DNA of 64,000 nt from Croceibacterium_A sp035555595 (GCA_035555595.1 DATMGK010000015.1:13591-77590); one strand, 5' to 3'. Shown: positions 1-7,564, numbered from the stretch's first letter. Program-made: numbers and translations. The notes: a model not told the origin generated them from the sequence alone.

Positions 1-2
1 GC

Positions 3-311
3 TCACCCCGCAGCCGCGCCGCGCAGGATTTGCCCCAGCAGGCAGCGCAGCGGGGCCGTGCATCCGGCAAGGCCCGCGTCCATCACCGCCTCGCCCATCT
101 CCTCACGGGTCAGATCGCCGCGCTCGGTCAGGCAATGCCAGAACAGTGCCGACACCTCGGCCAGCCGTAGTTGTCCCTCGCTGGCCCGCTCGACCAGTGC
201 GTAGAGCGACCCCAGTTCCTGTTCCGCCGCCACCAGCGCGCCGAACGTGGGCCGCAGCGCCCGCGCCTGGCCCGCGACGGTAAAGGCCGCTTCGCCTCTG
301 GCCGGGTTCAT
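3..311 (-). CDS. GTA tail assembly chaperone-like protein (g10 position)
   Basis: Encodes 102 residues resembling the gene transfer agent family protein (phage tail assembly chaperone type) that follows the tail tube gene in Rhodobacter-type GTA clusters. In related phages this protein assists tape-measure and tail-tube assembly in the cytoplasm. The start codon overlaps the stop of the preceding tail tube gene by four bases (ATGA), so translation is probably coupled. Its own stop overlaps a GTG at positions 6-4, which could begin the next small tail gene outside the window. The assignment rests mainly on order and size; the sequence is helical and Ala/Leu rich without a catalytic motif. Confidence 0.8.
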   Translation of the reverse strand: MNPARGEAAFTVAGQARALRPTFGALVAAEQELGSLYALVERASEGQLRLAEVSALFWHCLTERGDLTREEMGEAVMDAGLAGCTAPLRCLLGQILRGAAAG

Positions 312-715
312 GCCGGCACCACAGGGCCGGAACTTTCCAGTTGCAGCGTGTAGTTGCGTTCCCCGTTGAAATCCCCGGCATAGTCCAGCCGCTGCACCAG
401 AAACTTCCCGCGCAGCTTCTCGCCATCCTCGAACGACAATTCGTAATCCACGATGGTGCCGCCCAACGCGTGCCCGCGTATCGCCGCCTCCGCGTTGCTG
501 CCCAGGAATATTCCCGCCGCGCTGACCGAAACCGACCGCGTTCCCGCGCCCGACAGCAACTCGCGCCAGCCGCCGGATTCCTTGTGCGTCACCACCACGG
601 TGTCACCGTTGATGGACATCTGCGTGGTCCGCAGTCCCGCCACCGTCTCGTAAGCCGGCGGCGCGCCGCCATCGCTGATCTTCAACAGGAAGGCGCTGCC
701 TTTCTGGGCTGTCAT
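308..715 (-). CDS. GTA major tail tube protein (TP901-1 family, g9)
   Basis: 135-residue protein matching the phage major tail protein family used for the GTA tail tube. The ATG at 715 is preceded by an AGAGGAG Shine-Dalgarno sequence. An in-frame upstream extension to 790 lacks this and would run into the previous gene, so the shorter start is chosen. Conserved-looking beta-rich segments include an AGIFLGSNAEAAIRGHA stretch and a C-terminal NYTLQLESSG strand typical of these tube subunits. It lies between the tail terminator and the tail chaperone, the order seen in Rhodobacter GTA. Confidence 0.88.
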   Translation of the reverse strand: MTAQKGSAFLLKISDGGAPPAYETVAGLRTTQMSINGDTVVVTHKESGGWRELLSGAGTRSVSVSAAGIFLGSNAEAAIRGHALGGTIVDYELSFEDGEKLRGKFLVQRLDYAGDFNGERNYTLQLESSGPVVPA

Positions 716-793
716 AGTGTTCTCCTCTGAATGAATTTCGCCCACCCCGTTCATCCCCGCGCGGGCGAGGGGCAGGGCGGCAATCGGCAACCG

Positions 794-1192
794 CTATTCC
801 GCCGCCAGAACCCGGAACCGGTATTCCAGCAGCACCGCGCGCAGGTTCCCCGGCCGCTGTTCTGCGCGCGCACGCAGGAACGTGATGCCCGCGATTGCGA
901 ACCCGCCCTGCGCTTTCGGCAGCGCTTCCACGCGCGCCTCGATCGCGGCTGTGGTCGCGGCGGCGCTGGCGGGGTCGCCTCCCCGGCAATGCAGTTCCAG
1001 CGCCACGCGTATCTCGCGCCCCCGCCGGTCCTTGGTGCTCCAGTCCCGGCTCGCGCTGGCGACCACGCCCAGCCACGGCGCGGCTGTGCGCGACGGCGCT
1101 TCCTCCGCCACCGTATTGATCCGCCCCGCCAGCACGGGGTCTGTTTTCAGCCAGCCCAGAAGGGCGGCCCGCAACAGGGTTTCCATGGTCAT
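794..1192 (-). CDS. GTA tail terminator protein, DUF3168 (g8)
   Basis: 132-residue DUF3168 protein. In the family this is the tail terminator or tail completion protein that caps the tube at the head-proximal end. The ATG at 1192 overlaps the stop of the preceding short ORF in an ATGA arrangement; a second in-frame ATG lies two codons later. The protein begins with the helix ETLLRAALLGWL, common in DUF3168 members, followed by a beta-rich domain ending in LEYRFRVLAAE. Position between adaptor and tube genes supports the call. Confidence 0.85.
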   Translation of the reverse strand: MTMETLLRAALLGWLKTDPVLAGRINTVAEEAPSRTAAPWLGVVASASRDWSTKDRRGREIRVALELHCRGGDPASAAATTAAIEARVEALPKAQGGFAIAGITFLRARAEQRPGNLRAVLLEYRFRVLAAE

Positions 1193-1347
1193 CGCTCCCC
1201 GGTGAAAAGGGGCCACAGCAGGCGCGCCAGCCGCCAGCGCCGCTCGCCGCTGCGCCGGGCCTCCGCGCGGGCCGTGGCCAGTGTGTTTGCCTGTTTCGTC
1301 AGTCGTGCCGCCAGCCGCTCGTTTCCGGCTATGCGTGCGGTAATCAT
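1189..1347 (-). CDS. Short hypothetical protein in the GTA g7 position
   Basis: 52-residue, arginine-rich, probably helical protein. Its start (ATG 1347) overlaps the stop of the adaptor gene by four bases and its stop overlaps the start of the tail terminator gene by four bases, so it is translated as part of the chain. In Rhodobacter GTA this slot holds a head-tail connector or stopper of roughly twice the length. The present ORF shows no recognisable connector fold. It may be a reduced or replaced version. Existence as a gene is supported by the double overlap; function is unknown. Confidence 0.6.
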   Translation of the reverse strand: MITARIAGNERLAARLTKQANTLATARAEARRSGERRWRLARLLWPLFTGER

Positions 1348-1892
1348 GCCAGCCGCATCCGCCGCCACGGCCGCCACAGCGCCGCCACCGCCACCGGCGG
1401 GGCCAGCTTCGCGCCGTCGCTGTCACGCTGGCGATAATGGTGCGCCGCCAGCCGCAGCACTCCGTGGCGCAGGCCATCGGGCAGATCGGCCCAGTCCGCC
1501 GCCATGCCCGCGGTAAAGCGCACCGCCACGCGACTGGCCGCGAAGGGCCGCGTCATCCGCACCAGCGCGCCGCCGCCCGCCTCCAGCTCCACCGCATAGT
1601 CATCCGCTGCCAGTGCAAAGCGCGCACCCTGCGCGGGGATACCCTCCACGGCGGTCACGGCCTGGACCGGCCGCGTCGCCAGCGTCTGCCACATGGCGCA
1701 GGCGGGCAGCACTTCCTCGCACTCGGCGGCCAGCGGCATCACGCCGGTGAAGCCCTCGCAGGTTTCCAGCGCGGCGCGCAGCAATGCGGTCAACGCCGCA
1801 TCTTCGCCGGACAGGCTCACGCCCAGCCATGCCTTCAACTCGTCCAGAGCCGCACCCGCCAGCGCAGCGGGCACGATGATGGCGCGTTTCAT
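1344..1892 (-). CDS. GTA head-tail adaptor (phiE125 gp8 family, g6)
   Basis: 182-residue protein of the phage conserved protein / phiE125 gp8 (gp6-like connector) family, which forms the ring joining the portal to the tail. The N-terminal half is helical (LDELKAWLGVSLSGEDAALTALL), followed by the CEGFTG segment typical of this adaptor, a beta region, and a C-terminal helix with AAHHYRQRD. The start is preceded by a GAGGAG Shine-Dalgarno sequence. It lies directly downstream of a terminator-like hairpin that follows the capsid gene, so its expression depends on read-through. Confidence 0.85.
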   Translation of the reverse strand: MKRAIIVPAALAGAALDELKAWLGVSLSGEDAALTALLRAALETCEGFTGVMPLAAECEEVLPACAMWQTLATRPVQAVTAVEGIPAQGARFALAADDYAVELEAGGGALVRMTRPFAASRVAVRFTAGMAADWADLPDGLRHGVLRLAAHHYRQRDSDGAKLAPPVAVAALWRPWRRMRLA

Positions 1893-1912
1893 GCGCTTCT
1901 CCTCGATGATGG

Positions 1913-1946
1913 AAAAATGGCCCCCTCCCGCTGTGGGGAGAGGGCC
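1913..1946 (-). terminator. Intrinsic terminator-like hairpin after the GTA capsid gene
   Basis: Read on the minus strand, an 11-bp stem (arms GGCCCTCTCCC and GGGAGGGGGCC, one G-U pair, six-base loop, hairpin 1919-1946) is followed by ATTTTT (U tract from 1917 to 1913). It starts 11 bases after the capsid stop and ends 21 bases before the adaptor ATG. This matches an intrinsic terminator in the direction of GTA transcription. Confidence 0.75.
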
Positions 1947-1956
1947 GGGAGAAGCC

Positions 1957-3087
1957 TCAGGCCTCGATTTTCAGCAGTTTGATCGCCGCGCTGTCCAGCA
2001 CCTGCCCGCCCACGCGCTTGGTGGCATAGAAGTGGACGAACGGCTTGTTGGTGAAGGGATCGCGCAGGATCGCCGTGGCGCTGCGTTCCGCGATCAGATA
2101 GCCGGCGCGGAAATTGCCGAACGCGATGGGGAAGGCATTGGCCGCCACATCCGGCATGTCCTCCGCTTCGATCACCGGATAGCCCAGCAGGCGGTCGGGC
2201 TGGCCTTCGCTCATCGATCCCTGCCACAGGAACGCACCGTCGCTGGTGCGCAGCTTGCGCACGGCCGCCAGCGTGGCGGAATTCATCACCCAGCTCGCGC
2301 CCTGCCGGTGTCCGGCCTTCAGCGAATGGACCAGGTCGATCAGCGTCAGGTCCGCCGTATCGCCAAGGTCCGCCGCGTCCCCGCTGCCGATATATTGCAG
2401 CGTGCCGAACGGGCGCACCGCGTCTCCCGCCATGGATACCGGCGCGTTCAGGAACCCGCGGGGCCGATTGGTCCCGTTACCGTTGACGAAGGCGGCCCCT
2501 TCCGCGCGGGCGAACTCGCTGGCGATCTCGCTCGCCAGCCAGCCTTCCAGATCGAAAGCGGCATCGTCCAGCATGGCCTGGCTCGCCGCCGGATTGGCGT
2601 AAAGCTCGCCGGTGGGCGGGGCGATCTCGGCAAAGTTCGGCGTGGCGGTTTCCGGCCGCGCGGCGTTTTCGCTGACCCAGCCGCTCGCCGTGCCGCCCAG
2701 CGTCACCAGCTTGCGATAGCCCGCGCTACCCACCTGCACGAGTTGCGCGATCCGGCGGATCGGGCTGATCTCGGCCATCTGCCGCGCAATCGCGGCGTCG
2801 ATCTCTCGCGGCACCGCATATCCCCCGTCAGCGGCCACCGCACCCTGAACGGACTTCACCTCGCTTTCGCGGCCGCTGCGAAGATAACCGTCGACGAAGC
2901 CTTTGACCTCGACGCTCCGTTCCGCCCCTGCCAGCGGGGCCTTCGGCGCGCGGCCGATACGGTCCAGCCGCCCTTTCACCTCGTCCACCTCGCCGCGCAA
3001 CGTGGCGATGGCCCTGTCCGCTTCGTCCTGCCGGGCGACCAGCTCGAACGAAGTTTCAAGGGCCTGGGTCTCGTTTGCAGTTTCCAT
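1957..3087 (-). CDS. GTA major capsid protein, HK97 family (g5)
   Basis: 376-residue HK97-fold phage major capsid protein. The first ~100 residues form a charged helical scaffold segment (VARQDEADRAIATLRGEVDE) that the prohead protease would remove. The mature domain starts near AADGGYAVPREID and includes the E-loop and P-domain motifs GNGTNRPRGFLN and SWVMNSATLAAVRKL. ATG 3087 is preserved with AAGGTGG upstream; an in-frame ATG nine codons earlier lacks such a site. The gene is flanked on both sides by terminator-like hairpins, unusual inside one structural operon. Confidence 0.95.
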   Translation of the reverse strand: METANETQALETSFELVARQDEADRAIATLRGEVDEVKGRLDRIGRAPKAPLAGAERSVEVKGFVDGYLRSGRESEVKSVQGAVAADGGYAVPREIDAAIARQMAEISPIRRIAQLVQVGSAGYRKLVTLGGTASGWVSENAARPETATPNFAEIAPPTGELYANPAASQAMLDDAAFDLEGWLASEIASEFARAEGAAFVNGNGTNRPRGFLNAPVSMAGDAVRPFGTLQYIGSGDAADLGDTADLTLIDLVHSLKAGHRQGASWVMNSATLAAVRKLRTSDGAFLWQGSMSEGQPDRLLGYPVIEAEDMPDVAANAFPIAFGNFRAGYLIAERSATAILRDPFTNKPFVHFYATKRVGGQVLDSAAIKLLKIEA

Positions 3088-3112
3088 CAAATGCCACCTT
3101 TCGTTTGGGCAC

Positions 3113-3133
3113 AAAAAAACCGCCCGAAGGCGG
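3113..3133 (-). terminator. Intrinsic terminator between GTA protease and capsid genes
   Basis: On the minus strand the sequence forms CCGCC-TTCG-GGCGG, a 5-bp GC stem closed by a UUCG tetraloop (3120-3133) and extendable by one G-U pair, followed directly by seven U residues (3119-3113). It lies 40 bases downstream of the prohead protease stop and 26 bases upstream of the capsid start codon. The structure is a classic intrinsic terminator in the direction of GTA transcription. Confidence 0.82.
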
Positions 3134-3173
3134 CGGGTTGAATCGTGAATGGGTTGGGTCCGGGCTTCGGGGC

Positions 3174-3566
3174 CTAAGCGATCATATGCACCCGCGCCCC
3201 GTGTTGCAGCGGGTGCGTGACAAGGCTGATCTCGAACAGGTCGATATCCTCCAGCACACGTCCGGCGGGGGTCATGCGGTATCGCTGCGCGCGATATCCA
3301 AAGCTCAGGCCGCTAACCCCTCGGTCGCGCAGCAGCATGGCCGCACGGCTGGCGGGCCGCTCGATCCGCGCGATCACTCTCAGGCCGCGCGCGTCCTCGG
3401 CGATGCTCTCCACCGTGCCGATGCGCGCGCCCGCGCGGTGCTGCCACAACAGCGGCAAGGCCTCGCCCCGCTTCGCCAGCGTCCGGGCAAAGGCCCCGCG
3501 CCGGATCACATCCTGCGCCGCATCGGCCACATCGAACAGCGCCGCATATCCGGCAAAGCGCGTCAC
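3174..3566 (-). CDS. GTA prohead protease, HK97 family (g4)
   Basis: 130-residue HK97-type prohead protease (peptidase U35 family), which trims the capsid N-terminus during head maturation. The GTG at 3566 overlaps the TGA of the upstream DUF6127 gene (GTGA), giving a protein that starts at the conserved FAGYAALFDV segment. The motifs PLLWQH, with the catalytic His, and SGLSFGYR, with the catalytic Ser, are present, followed by the IDLFEISLVTHP segment typical of the family. Longer reading frames in the same phase would enter the upstream gene. Gene order terminase-portal-protease-capsid agrees. Confidence 0.9.
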   Translation of the reverse strand: MTRFAGYAALFDVADAAQDVIRRGAFARTLAKRGEALPLLWQHRAGARIGTVESIAEDARGLRVIARIERPASRAAMLLRDRGVSGLSFGYRAQRYRMTPAGRVLEDIDLFEISLVTHPLQHGARVHMIA

Positions 3567-3886
3567 TTCAGCAGGCCCGGAAAGCCCAGCCGCACCGCCA
3601 GCCCGATCAGCAGCAGGGCAGTCAGCCCACGCGCGATCCACGCCAGCGCCGCCTTGCGCGCGCTCGCCTTGGCCGCCCGCCATGCCGCCAGCAATTCGCG
3701 CAATTCGTCGATGTCCTTTTCCGCGCTTTCGTCAGCCAGCCCCAACCGGGCCAGCACGCGGTTGGCGCCCAGTTCGCTCGCTTCCTCCACGATGGCGCGC
3801 AGAGTCACCAGTTCGCCGCTGTCGCCAGCGGTCTGGGCGATCAGGCGGGCCAGCATTTCGCCCCGGAATCCTGCTTCCCCGCTCAT
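3563..3886 (-). CDS. DUF6127 family GTA protein (g3.5 position)
   Basis: 107-residue protein in the g3.5 slot between portal and protease. The first two thirds are helical and charged; the C-terminus has one hydrophobic helix (LTALLLIGLAVRLGFPGLL) that could be membrane associated. ATG 3886 overlaps the portal stop by four bases and the stop overlaps the protease GTG start by four bases. The sequence resembles the DUF6127 family found at this place in alphaproteobacterial GTA clusters. Molecular role not established. Confidence 0.72.
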   Translation of the reverse strand: MSGEAGFRGEMLARLIAQTAGDSGELVTLRAIVEEASELGANRVLARLGLADESAEKDIDELRELLAAWRAAKASARKAALAWIARGLTALLLIGLAVRLGFPGLLK

Positions 3887-5031
3887 TTCCTGTCTCCCGA
3901 TTGCGGCGCCAGCCCCAGCAGGGCGCGCTTTTCGTCCCGTTCCAGAAAGTCCGCGGCGCTGACTTGCGCCCACAACCGCTCGCGGTCCTCCGCCAGCGCC
4001 GGGATGCGGTCCAGGTCGACCGCCAGCGCCAGATCCGGGAACCACGGGTCCAGCCCTTCTGACAGCGCGCTCAGGATCTTGCCCGCCAGCGGCAGCAGGG
4101 TCAGCCGCCACAGCGCCCGGCTGGCTTCGCGATAGTTGGAATATGTATTGTCGCCCGGCAGGCCCAGCAGCATCGGCGGCACGCCGAATGCCAGCGCGAT
4201 GTCGCGCGCCGCCGCCGCTTTCAACTCGGCAAAGTCCATGTCAGCCGGGCTCAGCGACAGGCTCTGCCATTTCAGGCCGCCTTCCAACAGCATCGGCCGC
4301 CCGGCATTGCCGGCGCCGGAAAACGCTGCCTCCAATTCTCCCTTCAGCCGGTCGAACTGGTCGGATGTCAGCGTATTTCCGTCACCCGCATCCATCGTCA
4401 GCGCGCCGCTTGGCCGTGCGGCGTTTTCCAGCAGGGCCCTGTTCCATCCGCTCGCCGCGTTGTGGATCGCCACCGCCTGCGCCGCCGCCGTCAGGCATCC
4501 CGCGCCGTAATGGTCATCGGCGGGATGCAGCGATTTCAGATGGATCACGCTGGGCCATCCGTCGCTGTCCTCCACCGGCAGGGTCAGCACCTTTTCACCC
4601 ACGGTATACCGCCAGGCGGCGGGCCAGCCGTCCTCTCCCGCAACCACCGCAACACGCTCCGGTCGCAGGGCGAACAGTTCCACGGGCCGCCCCGCGCCAT
4701 CGCGCATGATCTGCACATAGCCATTGCCGTGCAGCAGCAGGTGGCACGCCAGCGTCTCGATCAGGCTTTGTCCCGCGCTGGTTGCCATGACCAGCTTCAG
4801 CGCGGCGGGGTCCGCCTGGGTCAGCGGTACACGGCCCACACCCTCGGCCACCAGACGCACCGCGCGCTGGGCCACCGGATTTTCCAGAAAGGCCCGCCGC
4901 ACCGCGCCGCGATATTCGAAGGGCGTCGGCTCCAGCGCGAACGACCATGGCGAAATGAACGATCGGGCCAGTGGCACGCGGCATCCGCCCCCGCCCTTGA
5001 AGGCGGCGGCGATGGTGGAAAGGAAGGACAT
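3883..5031 (-). CDS. GTA portal protein, HK97 family (g3)
   Basis: 382-residue phage portal protein of the HK97 family, which forms the dodecameric DNA entry ring in the head. Family-like segments include ENPVAQRAVRLVAEGVGRVP near the N-terminus, LLHGNGYVQIM, YGAGCLTAAAQAVAIHNAA and the C-terminal MLLGLPGDNTYSNYREA. The ATG at 5031 has AAAGGGGAA a few bases upstream. Upstream lies a PilZ gene on the opposite strand, which separates the portal from the large terminase gene, normally its direct neighbour. Confidence 0.93.
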   Translation of the reverse strand: MSFLSTIAAAFKGGGGCRVPLARSFISPWSFALEPTPFEYRGAVRRAFLENPVAQRAVRLVAEGVGRVPLTQADPAALKLVMATSAGQSLIETLACHLLLHGNGYVQIMRDGAGRPVELFALRPERVAVVAGEDGWPAAWRYTVGEKVLTLPVEDSDGWPSVIHLKSLHPADDHYGAGCLTAAAQAVAIHNAASGWNRALLENAARPSGALTMDAGDGNTLTSDQFDRLKGELEAAFSGAGNAGRPMLLEGGLKWQSLSLSPADMDFAELKAAAARDIALAFGVPPMLLGLPGDNTYSNYREASRALWRLTLLPLAGKILSALSEGLDPWFPDLALAVDLDRIPALAEDRERLWAQVSAADFLERDEKRALLGLAPQSGDRK

Positions 5032-5156
5032 CGGCGTTCCCCTTTTTTGGAATGTTTTTGGATTGCGCGAACGCGCTGAAACCCGGTCGGTCCGGGCGTT
5101 AACCTGATCTTTGGCAACTTTGCCTATGCAGTCGGCCGGGTTGCGGAGGGCTCATT

Positions 5157-5549
5157 TTGCCGGTTGCATTGCAGAAACGGATGGCGAAGCGCTCACGCGT
5201 TCTGCTGGTTGCTCACCTCGAAACGGGAGAGCAGCGGCAGGAAGTGCGCATTCGCGATCTTTCTGCGTCGGGTGCGCTGGTCGAATCTGCCGATCTGCCC
5301 CCTGTCGGGGAACAGGTGCAGCTTCATTGCGGCGAAAGCTCACTCGCGGGCCGGGTCGCGTGGATAGATGGCTCGTGGTGCGGGGTAGAGTTCGCGGAAC
5401 CGCTGACCACGGGTGCGCTGGTGGATTCCATCGGTAGCCGACTGAAGGTTTCCGCCCCACGCACTTACCGTCACGACCGTGTGCCAGAGGCGGAAGAACA
5501 GCTCGAAATCGCCGCCCGCGTCATCCGCCTGCGCGATCGCATTCGGTAA
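5157..5549 (+). CDS. PilZ domain protein inside the GTA cluster
   Basis: 130-residue single-domain PilZ protein. The two c-di-GMP binding signatures are present: R8-x-x-x-R12 near the N-terminus and a D-x-S-x-x-G motif (DLSASG). It should therefore be able to bind c-di-GMP and work as a small cytoplasmic effector. A TTG start at 5157 is chosen because GGAGG lies 7 bases upstream; the next ATG, eight codons on, lacks such a site. The gene sits on the plus strand between the minus-strand portal and terminase genes, so GTA transcription crosses it in antisense. It has no homologue in the core GTA gene set. Confidence 0.9.
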   Translation: MPVALQKRMAKRSRVLLVAHLETGEQRQEVRIRDLSASGALVESADLPPVGEQVQLHCGESSLAGRVAWIDGSWCGVEFAEPLTTGALVDSIGSRLKVSAPRTYRHDRVPEAEEQLEIAARVIRLRDRIR

Positions 5550-5576
5550 ACGCCGCACCACCACCCCACTTTCGTC

Positions 5577-5596
5577 ATTCCCGCGAAGGCGGGAAT
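5577..5596. repeat. REP-like hairpin
   Basis: Perfect 8-bp inverted repeat ATTCCCGC-GAAG-GCGGGAAT between the ends of the PilZ and large terminase genes, preceded by GTC. It resembles short dispersed palindromes found in many proteobacterial genomes. No U tract follows on either strand, so it is called as a repeat rather than a terminator. Confidence 0.6.
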
Positions 5597-5622
5597 CAAG
5601 CGCGCGACAGGGCCTCACCCAC

Positions 5623-6945
5623 TCAAATTACCCGCACCCGCGCCATGCCATGGCGCCCCAGCATCAGCTCGCTCAGGGCCCAGACCAGCGCATCCGCCCG
5701 GTCGGGGGACCGGCCCGGCCCCTGGTACTCGCCTGCTGCCAGTATCCCGCACATCTCATCTTCCAGCAGCGGGAACTGCCCCGCGTGCCGCACGCGTCCT
5801 GCTTCATAAAGCGCGGCCACAGGCTCCGCCCGCGCGGCCTTGCCCCGGCTGGCATGGACCAGCCGCACGGGCAGCGTCACTTCCGCCGCGTGCAGCACCG
5901 ATCGCACCATAGACCCGCCATTGTTCGCTTCGGCGATCACGCGGTCGGCATCCCATGCCCGCGCGGCCTCCGCCACCGCGCGTGCCCAGCGTTCCGGCGT
6001 TGGCCGCCGCACGGAACAGTCGACCATCACGCGCGCGATCCCGTCCTGATGCAGCGCGCAGACCACGATACCGCAGGCGTCGCCTTCGCTCGATGCGGGC
6101 GGATCGACGCCGATAACCACGCGCGTCGGGCACGTTGGCGTTTCACCTTCCCGGCATCGTTCCAGCAGCTCCCTGTTCCACAGCGCCCCTGCGACATCCT
6201 CGATCAGTTCGCCGTCGATCTCCTGCCTTCCCAGCAGCGATTGGCCGAACTGCGCCCGGATGGAATGCAGGAAGCCCGGCGGCAGATTGTCCGCATTGGC
6301 CTCCGTCGCGCCCCGGCTCACCACGAAGTCCGCGCTGGCGGCCAGCCGTCGCACCAGCGGCACCGCGCGCGGTGTGGTCGTGACCACCAGCCGTGGCGTT
6401 TCGCCCAGCCTCAGCCCCAGAATCAGATTGTCCCACGCCGCTTCCGCCCGTCCGCCGGTCTGGTTCCATTTGCCCAGCTCGTCACACCAGGCATGGCTGT
6501 GCTGTGGGCCGCGCAGGCTTTCGGGTTCCGCCGCCGAATAGAGCGTGGCCGTGGCGCCGTTGGGCCATTGCAGTTCCCGCGTGGAAGGCTTGAACCGGGG
6601 CCGCGCGCCCTCCGGCGCGATGGACAGCAGGCCCGCAGGGCCTTCCACCATTACGCTGCGCGCCTCCCCCAGCGACGCGGCGACCAGCGCGATGCGCGCC
6701 GTCCCGTTTCCGGCGGCAACTGCGCGCACCCATTCCGATCCCGCGCGTGTCTTGCCGAACCCGCGCCCTGCCATGATCAGCCAGCCCAGCCATTCTCCGG
6801 GCGGCGGCAATTGGCCCTCATGCGCCCATAGGTGCCAGTGCGTGCGGATCGCGCGCCGCTGCTCCTCGTCCATTGCGTGCAGCAGGGCGCGGCGTTCGAT
6901 CGGGTCCAGCGACAGCAGGAACTCCAGCCGACTATCGCCGGGCAT
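5623..6945 (-). CDS. GTA large terminase subunit (g2)
   Basis: About 440-residue terminase large subunit, the ATPase/nuclease that packages DNA into GTA heads. The Walker A variant GRGFGKT lies near residue 66, a SHAWCDELGKW segment holds the Walker B and catalytic acidic pair, and the nuclease half has GVDPPAS and VDCSVR-type acidic segments and a final DRADALVWALSELM with nuclease acidic residues. ATG 6945 is preferred because GGGGGC lies upstream and the overlap with the small terminase is short. An ATG eight codons earlier (6969) is possible. Confidence 0.93.
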   Translation of the reverse strand: MPGDSRLEFLLSLDPIERRALLHAMDEEQRRAIRTHWHLWAHEGQLPPPGEWLGWLIMAGRGFGKTRAGSEWVRAVAAGNGTARIALVAASLGEARSVMVEGPAGLLSIAPEGARPRFKPSTRELQWPNGATATLYSAAEPESLRGPQHSHAWCDELGKWNQTGGRAEAAWDNLILGLRLGETPRLVVTTTPRAVPLVRRLAASADFVVSRGATEANADNLPPGFLHSIRAQFGQSLLGRQEIDGELIEDVAGALWNRELLERCREGETPTCPTRVVIGVDPPASSEGDACGIVVCALHQDGIARVMVDCSVRRPTPERWARAVAEAARAWDADRVIAEANNGGSMVRSVLHAAEVTLPVRLVHASRGKAARAEPVAALYEAGRVRHAGQFPLLEDEMCGILAAGEYQGPGRSPDRADALVWALSELMLGRHGMARVRVI

Positions 6946-7462
6946 CGCTTGCCCCCGCCGTTTCCGCATGGGCCGCGCGCCGTTCGCGCATCCGGTCGAT
7001 CATCGCGTCGATGGAATCCAGCACCGACTGTTCGTCACGACCACCGGCGCGGGCGCGTTCGCTCGCGATCGTTTCACGGTGCAGGCTGATCAGGCGGATG
7101 GCGGACCCCACGTCCAGCTTCTTCGCCGGGTCGGGCGTCCGCAGATAGCCGAGCACTTCCATTTCCAGATGCTCGTAACCTTCCAGCAGCGCCGCGCTCC
7201 ACACTGCGCGAAAATCTGCATCCTCGCGTCGTGCCTTGTATGCCCGGCTGGCCGATATGCCCGCGCGTTCGGCCGATGATGTGACATTGGATGTCTCGGC
7301 CAGCGCTTGCAGGAAATAGGTTCGCCATTGCGTGTTCGCCTTTGTCTCGCCGCCTTCCTCGCGCTGGGTGGGGGTGATCCTGACGCTTTTCTTGCGCGGG
7401 TTCTTGCTGGCCGCCGGCGGACGCGCAGTCCCGCCGGCGCTGGTCTTGCGCTCGGTCGCCAT
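6932..7462 (-). CDS. GTA small terminase-like protein (g1 position)
   Basis: 176-residue protein in the g1 slot. The N-terminus is basic and probably disordered; residues about 50-90 contain a helix-turn-helix of small terminase type (ALAETSNVTSSAERAGISAS). The C-terminal part is helical. In other GTAs g1 encodes the small terminase that presents DNA to the large subunit. ATG 7462 has AGGA seven bases upstream; an ATG 18 codons earlier lacks one. It overlaps the large terminase by 14 bases and is the first gene after the GTA promoter. Confidence 0.8.
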   Translation of the reverse strand: MATERKTSAGGTARPPAASKNPRKKSVRITPTQREEGGETKANTQWRTYFLQALAETSNVTSSAERAGISASRAYKARREDADFRAVWSAALLEGYEHLEMEVLGYLRTPDPAKKLDVGSAIRLISLHRETIASERARAGGRDEQSVLDSIDAMIDRMRERRAAHAETAGASDARR

Positions 7463-7532
7463 ATTCGTCCTGCTGAATGAGAGAGAAGGTAAGGGCGCTT
7501 CAGCCCCGAATCGCACTATCGCGATGTTTGCT

Positions 7533-7562
7533 TTATGTGCCTAAATGGCGTGACGATGTCAA
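7533..7562 (-). promoter_or_regulatory. Predicted GTA promoter
   Basis: On the minus strand a consensus -35 TTGACA (7562-7557) is followed after 18 bases by ACATAA (7538-7533) as -10. Transcription would start near 7526, about 64 bases before the small terminase ATG. It is the only good promoter match found between the GTA genes and the divergent membrane protein gene. Confidence 0.55.
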
Positions 7563-7564
7563 TA

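Noticed and set aside
5577..5596. Intrinsic terminator for the PilZ or terminase gene
   Set aside because: Hairpin is perfect but no U tract follows on either strand; it fits a dispersed REP-like palindrome better.
1..7462. Integrated prophage
   Set aside because: There is no integrase, repressor, replication gene or attachment site at the visible end. Gene order and sizes match a Rhodobacter-type gene transfer agent.
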